Source: Phycisphaeraceae bacterium (GTDB lineage: Bacteria > Planctomycetota > Phycisphaerae > Phycisphaerales > Phycisphaeraceae). Taken from it: DNA of 64,000 nt. The stretch lies in NCBI GenBank assembly GCA_029260655.1, contig JAJDCU010000001.1:18434-82433 (forward strand). Direction: 5' to 3'. Within the stretch, counting starts at the first letter, position 1; each line of letters opens with the position of its first letter. Shown in pieces: positions 59,774 through 64,000 of this stretch. The position numbers were made by a program, and so were the translations under genes. A model generated the notes under the pieces. It was not told the DNA's origin and ran no database searches. It saw only the letters and a list, made by a program, of their open reading frames with translations.

Positions 59774-59847
59774 GTTTAGCGGGCGATCGCAGATCGCCGG
59801 GTTTGGCCCTTTGGATCAACACGCGGATCTGCGATCCGCCGCTAAAC
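59774..59847. repeat. REP/BIME-like doublet, copy 2
   Basis: The same build as 10238-10311 in opposite order: arm 59774-59798 (GTTTAGCGGGCGATC, loop GCA, GATCGCC) and arm 59823-59847 (reverse complement headed by GTTTAGCGG, hairpin GCGGATC, loop GCA, GATCCGC). It lies between rpsA and the baiN-like gene. Confidence 0.85.
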
Positions 59848-59899
59848 GACTGTAGTTCCCTCGATCTAATTGTGAGGAACGACTTGGATAAAGGCTCGG

Positions 59900-61489
59900 T
59901 TATTTCAGGTCGTCCAGGCTGAGGCTGCCCAGGCCTTGCCCGAGGCTTTTGGCGTCCATGCCGCCCTTGAGGTCTTTGCGCGGCTTGCGCGGCGCGGCTT
60001 TATGCGGCGGTTGCCCGGCGTGCTGATGGCCTGACGGCTGGGACGCCCCCGCGGGTTTGTCCACGGCCTTGAGCGACAGGCGGATCTTGCGGTCGTCTTC
60101 GCTGATATCCAGCACGCGGAATTGCTTGGTGTCCCCGATGTTCAAAACATCTGTCACCTTCTCGACGTGCTTGTCCGCCAGCTCGGAGATGTGGACCAGT
60201 CCCTCGACGCCGGTTTCCAGCTCGACGAATGCGCCGAACTCGGTCGTACCCAGGACCCTGCCCTCGACCAGGCTGTTCTTGGCGTACTTGTGCTCGGCGC
60301 CGACCCAAGGGTCGCCCTGGGCCTGTTTGATGCTTAACGAGATCCGCCGCTTGGCGAGGTCGACGCCAATCACCGACAGGTTTACGACGTCGCCTTGCTT
60401 GACCACTTCCTCGGGCTTATGGATGCGCTTCCAGCTCATCTCACTGATGGGCAGCAGGCCCTCGATGCCGGGGGCGACCTCGATGAATGAGCCGAAGCTT
60501 GCGTTTCGGATGACCCGTGCTGAGATCTGGTCGCCGACCTTGACCTTGTCCTGGATATTCTCCCAGGGGTCCGGTTCGGTCTGCTTCAGTCCCAGGCTGA
60601 TCCGCTGATTTTCCAGGTCGACCTTCAAGACCTTGACGGTGACGGCCTGGCCGGTCTTGAGCACGTCCTTGGGCTTGTCGACGTGCGAGTAGCTCATGTC
60701 CGAGACGTGGACCAGCCCGTCGATCCCGCCGAGATCGACGAACGCCCCGAAGTCGACGATGTTGGACACCCGCCCCTCACGGACCTGCCCGACCTCGAGC
60801 TCGGTCAGGAGTTTTTCCTTGGATTTGGCCTGGCGGTCGTGCAGGAGGTGACGGCGGCTGAGTACGACTTTCTTGGATTTGCGGTCGATCTCCTGAACAA
60901 TCGCTTCGACCTTCTGGCCGACAAACGTTTCCAGATCGTTGACGTGGTGCAGGTCGACCTGGCTGGCGGGCATGAACGCGGCGATCCCGCCGGGCATCTC
61001 AAGTTCCAGCCCGCCTTTGTTTGTCGCGATGACGCGGGCCTCGACGACGGCGTCGCGTTGCAGTTGCTCCCAGGTCGATCGGTTGATCGCACCCTCGCGC
61101 GAGAGGAAGATCAGGCCCTGGCCTTCGTCGATGTGGTCCACGACGAAGTCCATGATCGAGCCGAGGCGCGGAGAACGTTCGAACTGGGACGCCGGGACGA
61201 CGCCCTGGAGCTTGCCGGTATCCCCGGTCAGTTCGACGAAGACGTCGTCGCCGCGTATCGCCGCGATCCTGCCACGGCGGACCTCGTGGCGCTGGTCGGG
61301 GTGACCGGCCTCATCGGTCGTGCTGGCGGGCGGCGCCTGATCGGCCTGGGGCGGCTCGCTCTCGGCCATCACCTGCTCGACGCTCTTGCCGCCAAGCGCA
61401 TCGGCGATCTCTCGATCAAGGGCCTCGTCGGTCGTTGACGCGGGGATGGGTGGGTGGGTGGGTTCGTGCGGAGGTGTCGGGTCGGTCAT
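59900..61489 (-). CDS. rpsA: Ribosomal protein S1-like (S1 RNA-binding repeats)
   Basis: A 529-residue protein with a disordered N-terminal part (about 1-60, Pro/Glu/Thr) and about five S1 domains between 70 and 480: EVRRGRIAAIRGDDVFVELT, VEARVIATNKGGLELEMPGG, VREGRVSNIVDFGAFVDLGG, ISARVIRNASFGSFIEVAPG, VEGRVLGTTEFGAFVELETG. The C-terminal tail is basic and flexible. S1 binds mRNA on the 30S subunit; this copy lacks the sixth domain of E. coli S1, as in many non-proteobacteria. Start 61489 is chosen over a TTG at 61516, and neither has a good Shine-Dalgarno. Confidence 0.9.
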   Translation of the reverse strand: MTDPTPPHEPTHPPIPASTTDEALDREIADALGGKSVEQVMAESEPPQADQAPPASTTDEAGHPDQRHEVRRGRIAAIRGDDVFVELTGDTGKLQGVVPASQFERSPRLGSIMDFVVDHIDEGQGLIFLSREGAINRSTWEQLQRDAVVEARVIATNKGGLELEMPGGIAAFMPASQVDLHHVNDLETFVGQKVEAIVQEIDRKSKKVVLSRRHLLHDRQAKSKEKLLTELEVGQVREGRVSNIVDFGAFVDLGGIDGLVHVSDMSYSHVDKPKDVLKTGQAVTVKVLKVDLENQRISLGLKQTEPDPWENIQDKVKVGDQISARVIRNASFGSFIEVAPGIEGLLPISEMSWKRIHKPEEVVKQGDVVNLSVIGVDLAKRRISLSIKQAQGDPWVGAEHKYAKNSLVEGRVLGTTEFGAFVELETGVEGLVHISELADKHVEKVTDVLNIGDTKQFRVLDISEDDRKIRLSLKAVDKPAGASQPSGHQHAGQPPHKAAPRKPRKDLKGGMDAKSLGQGLGSLSLDDLK

Positions 61490-61629
61490 TGGATGGGTCG
61501 CCGGGCTGTTGCTCAACCTACATAAGTTTACACGCCAGATCAGGTCACGACCACTATTAATCGGCGTCGGAGGATCATAACGTTAGATGCCGCCCGCCGC
61601 GCGGCTGTTGAGGGATGATCCGGGGGGGC

Positions 61630-62364
61630 TCAGCGGTCCGGGATCGGCGGCCTGCCCCGCTGTAGCGCCGGCGGCGGGGGGTGAGCCTGAACAAAATCGC
61701 TCCAGGATGCGTCGATATCCTCCGGGGACATGGGTGTCAGCCCCCGGGGGATCGGCCGATCCAGCACCGGCAACACGCTGTGGCCCTGGGCCAAGGCAAA
61801 ACGCATCGCCTGATCGTCTTGCGGGCAGGATAGCGAGAAGGCCGCCATCCCGTACCCGTCCGCGGTGGGAACCGCCCGGTGCCTGGCCGACTGGTCTTGC
61901 AGTGAGTAGCAAACGCCCATCACGCGGACCGCCGTGTTTTGCGACATCCACTCCACGACGTTCGCATCCGGGTGGGCCAGCCCGATGCAGTCGATCACGC
62001 CCCGGTCGCGCAGCGCAAAGAGGGTCTGCAGCATCCCGCCGCTCTTGATCTCGGCCGGATCGTCGACGTGCAGGACCAGGGCCTGGGCATGTGTCCGCCC
62101 AAGCAGCGCAAGCCGGCGCATCACATGGTCCTCTAACTGCCGCGCGAATGCGGGCTCGGCGATCCCAAGTAGCAGCGGCATGTCGCCAAGCCCCAGTACG
62201 GCAGCGGTCAGCACGTCGTCGGCGTCGTCGGGGTCTGTGACGATCAGGGACCGGTGGGCATTGACATAATCCCTGTCCGGCCCGGCGAGCATCGAAAGAC
62301 GCCAGGCGCAGGGGCCCACGTCGAGTTGGGTGTGCGACCATCGGCGTAGGGCCCAATCGATCAT
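61630..62364 (-). CDS. Aldo/keto reductase-like protein without clear active site
   Basis: A 244-residue protein with the TIM-barrel pattern of aldo-keto reductases (ALVLHVDDPAEIKSGGML, RDRGVIDCIGLAHPDANVVE, VRVMGVCYSLQDQ, then FALAQGHSVLPVLDRPIPRG). The Asp-Tyr-Lys-His catalytic set is not recognisable, and it is about 60 residues shorter than normal. Its ATG overlaps the mpg stop by four bases, so it is cotranslated with a DNA glycosylase. Function unknown; it may be a degenerate relative. Confidence 0.7.
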   Translation of the reverse strand: MIDWALRRWSHTQLDVGPCAWRLSMLAGPDRDYVNAHRSLIVTDPDDADDVLTAAVLGLGDMPLLLGIAEPAFARQLEDHVMRRLALLGRTHAQALVLHVDDPAEIKSGGMLQTLFALRDRGVIDCIGLAHPDANVVEWMSQNTAVRVMGVCYSLQDQSARHRAVPTADGYGMAAFSLSCPQDDQAMRFALAQGHSVLPVLDRPIPRGLTPMSPEDIDASWSDFVQAHPPPPALQRGRPPIPDR

Positions 62365-62978
62365 CCTGGCTTGCTCACATGGGGGTTGTCCTTGATATAA
62401 AACCGCAGCGGCTTGTCGGCCCATTCGTCGGCGTAGCCGATACCGACCCGCGGCCCGGTGACGATCCGGGGCTTGGGCAGCACCGTTTTTCGTACACGCT
62501 CTATGAACAGCGCCGGGCCATTGACCAGGTCTTGCCCATCGAGGCTGCGGTCGATCCGTAGCGCTTGGCAGAGCTTGGCCGGGCCCGAGCACAGGTCGGT
62601 GTCTCGGCGCGCGGCCGTTCGGCGCTGACGCATCAGGTCCAGTCCTTCGGTCGGCTCCAGGGCACGGATCAGCACGGCGACCGGTCGGCCTTTGGTCGAT
62701 GCCACGACGTTCATGCAGTGGTGCATCCCGTAGGTGAAATAGACATAGGCGTGACCGCCATCGAGCCACATGGATTCGTTGCGCGCGGTACGCCGGCCGC
62801 TATAGGTATGCGCCGCCTTGTCAGGCTCACCGAGATAGGCCTCGGCCTCGACGATGAGGCCGGCGAGCCTGGCGCCGCGCGGGCGGTCGAGGATGCGCAC
62901 CAGACGTTGCCCCAGCAGGGCGCGGGCAAGCGGCACGGGGTTGCGGCGGTAAAAGGACAACGGCAGACGCTGGGGCAT
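62361..62978 (-). CDS. mpg: DNA-3-methyladenine glycosylase (MPG/AAG family)
   Basis: A 205-residue alkyladenine glycosylase: YRRNPVPLARALLGQRLVRI, GLIVEAEAYLGEPDKAAHTY, HAYVYFTYGMHHCMNVVAST and the C-terminal PRVGIGYADEWADKPLRFYI. It removes alkylated purines, starting base excision repair. ATG 62978 (MPQRLPLSFYRRNPV) fits the family. It is coupled by overlap to the aldo-keto-like gene. Confidence 0.94.
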   Translation of the reverse strand: MPQRLPLSFYRRNPVPLARALLGQRLVRILDRPRGARLAGLIVEAEAYLGEPDKAAHTYSGRRTARNESMWLDGGHAYVYFTYGMHHCMNVVASTKGRPVAVLIRALEPTEGLDLMRQRRTAARRDTDLCSGPAKLCQALRIDRSLDGQDLVNGPALFIERVRKTVLPKPRIVTGPRVGIGYADEWADKPLRFYIKDNPHVSKPG

Positions 62979-63181
62979 GCTGTCAGTGTAGCGGGGCGGA
63001 CCCGTGAATCCGCATGCGGTTAAGCAGGTCCATCCTGATATATAACGACTCGTCACACCTTTTAGGCTGGGCGGTCAAGCTCAGCAGCGCCACATGAATG
63101 TTGCGGCGGAAACGGTGTGACGGACGCCGCATGGCCGCGGCGGCTCAACAGGCGTCACGGTTACATGCCAATGAAACCGGC

Positions 63182-64000
63182 CTAGCTTGCGAGACTTTTC
63201 CAGCGGGAGGTTGGGATCATCCCCGCGGACATGACAGCCAGTTGGCTGAGGACGAAGATGCTCATCCACATCATCGCCGTATCCATGAACCCGTAGGCGT
63301 GCAACCCTACACCCAGCATGTTGGTCCCGAACCAACTCCAGGCGGTGATGATGTTGCCAGAGACGGCGAGGACCGCCATGCCCCGGTACTTGACCATCCC
63401 GCCCCAGCGGGCGTGCAAGATCAGCGCGTTCATCAGCACGATCAACACCGCGCCGTTTTCCTTGGGGTCCCAGCCCCAGAACCGGCCCCAGCTCTGGTCC
63501 GCCCAGATCCCCCCCAGCACGGTCCCGACGAAGCTCAGCAGCAGCGCAAACGCGATCACGCCGTACATCATCTTCCCCAGGGTCTTGTGCCAGTCGGGCG
63601 TGAGGGCCTTGGTGTAGACGCCCAGCAGGATGAACGCGATCCCGAGGCAGCCGGCCAGGAATGTCGCCGAGTACCCGATCGTGACGGTGATGACATGCGT
63701 GGACAGCCAGAAGTTCGAGTCGAGCACGGCCTGCATCATCTGCATCGTGTCCCCGGCGGCGAGGTTGTGTGCGATGATCAGCGTGACGAACCCGATCAAT
63801 GCCGTGAGCGCCGCGCCCAGCCCGTTCTTGAACAGCCACTCCAGGAACAGTCCCATCGCCACGCAGAACCAGCCGATGAAGACCGCCGAGGAGTAGAGGT
63901 TGGTCACCGGGGCGTAGCCCTGCATGTAGACCCGCGCCGCCAGCCCCAGCGTGTGCAGGGTGAAGGTCAGCGCCAGCACCCACACAGCCGCCTTGCCCAG
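63182..64000 (-). CDS. ccsA: Cytochrome c biogenesis protein CcsA (cut by window end)
   Basis: The frame is open to the right edge, so the N-terminus is missing. The visible 272 residues contain YAPVTNLYSSAVFIGWF, about seven helices and the tryptophan-rich motif GRFWGWDPKENGAVLIVLMN (WWD domain) that handles haem for attachment to apocytochromes c. Conserved His in HNLAAG, STHVITVTIG and HARWGG fit haem ligands. In related organisms it is often fused to or beside ResB/Ccs1; that part would be outside. The last 15 residues are basic. Confidence 0.93.
   Translation of the reverse strand: MGKAAVWVLALTFTLHTLGLAARVYMQGYAPVTNLYSSAVFIGWFCVAMGLFLEWLFKNGLGAALTALIGFVTLIIAHNLAAGDTMQMMQAVLDSNFWLSTHVITVTIGYSATFLAGCLGIAFILLGVYTKALTPDWHKTLGKMMYGVIAFALLLSFVGTVLGGIWADQSWGRFWGWDPKENGAVLIVLMNALILHARWGGMVKYRGMAVLAVSGNIITAWSWFGTNMLGVGLHAYGFMDTAMMWMSIFVLSQLAVMSAGMIPTSRWKSLAS

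Noticed and set aside
61630..62769. Longer version of the aldo-keto-like gene (379 codons)
   Set aside because: The first 135 codons are a shifted reading of mpg; translation most likely starts at 62364 in the ATGA overlap.

Overview
The window looks like the chromosome of a free-living planctomycete of the class Phycisphaerae, though no rRNA is present to confirm it. The evidence is high GC, many small same-strand gene runs, secreted proteins ending in dockerin-like repeats plus a PEP-CTERM sorting tail, a Minf_1886-type small protein, several secreted proteins with no recognisable family, and a flagellar cap/chaperone pair. I found no tRNA, rRNA, CRISPR array, prophage, integrase or transposase gene.

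Layout. 1-8.6 kb: the end of an indolepyruvate:ferredoxin oxidoreductase cut by the window edge, soluble transhydrogenase (sthA), Mn-type superoxide dismutase, a sigma-70 family factor, a TPR lipoprotein and glutamine-dependent NAD synthase. 8.7-14 kb: a BrkB/YihY membrane protein, yidD, rnpA, a CBS-containing ClC channel and threonine dehydratase. 14-21 kb, all minus strand: two tandem PEP-CTERM paralogues, a divergent alkaline phosphatase, a membrane protein, tatC and queA. 21-31 kb: small membrane proteins, an SNase-like nuclease, an STN-like secreted protein, an AI-2E-type transporter, Minf_1886, a queuosine-precursor transporter, GNAT, 5-formyl-THF cyclo-ligase and a secreted protein with a pseudopilin-like tail. 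31-39 kb: an aminotransferase, a PEP-CTERM glycoside hydrolase, a WecA/MraY-type transferase, a LuxR regulator and a secreted protein. 39-45 kb: an unusually long fliD, fliS and a coiled-coil secreted protein. 44.5-50.5 kb, minus strand: trpS, trpF, pcrA/uvrD, a Lon-N domain protein and cysE. 50.5-64 kb: a candidate 6S RNA, a LysM protein, a glycosyltransferase, a STAS/anti-sigma kinase pair, ybeY, a CorC-type protein, cysS, pgsA, a BaiN-like flavoprotein, rpsA, an aldo-keto-like protein, mpg, and a ccsA cut by the right edge.

Most genes are housekeeping (translation, cofactor and amino acid metabolism, envelope). The more unusual material is between genes. At least four families of inverted repeats sit at gene ends. 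One (GTTTAGCGG-headed) has the build of a REP/BIME doublet: each arm is itself a hairpin, and it occurs at two loci 49 kb apart with one 25-bp arm identical. A second (CAGGGATAAACGC type) also occurs at two distant loci. The other main signals are a tandem PEP-CTERM duplication in which one copy keeps only signal peptide, dockerin repeats and sorting tail, with about 340 bp of shared upstream DNA; a structured RNA with an 11-bp stem and intrinsic terminator that resembles 6S RNA; and a set of stable hairpins between a LuxR gene and a divergent secreted-protein gene.

Start codons were chosen from Shine-Dalgarno spacing, family N-termini and avoidance of overlap. Family assignments come from reading motifs; no search could be run.
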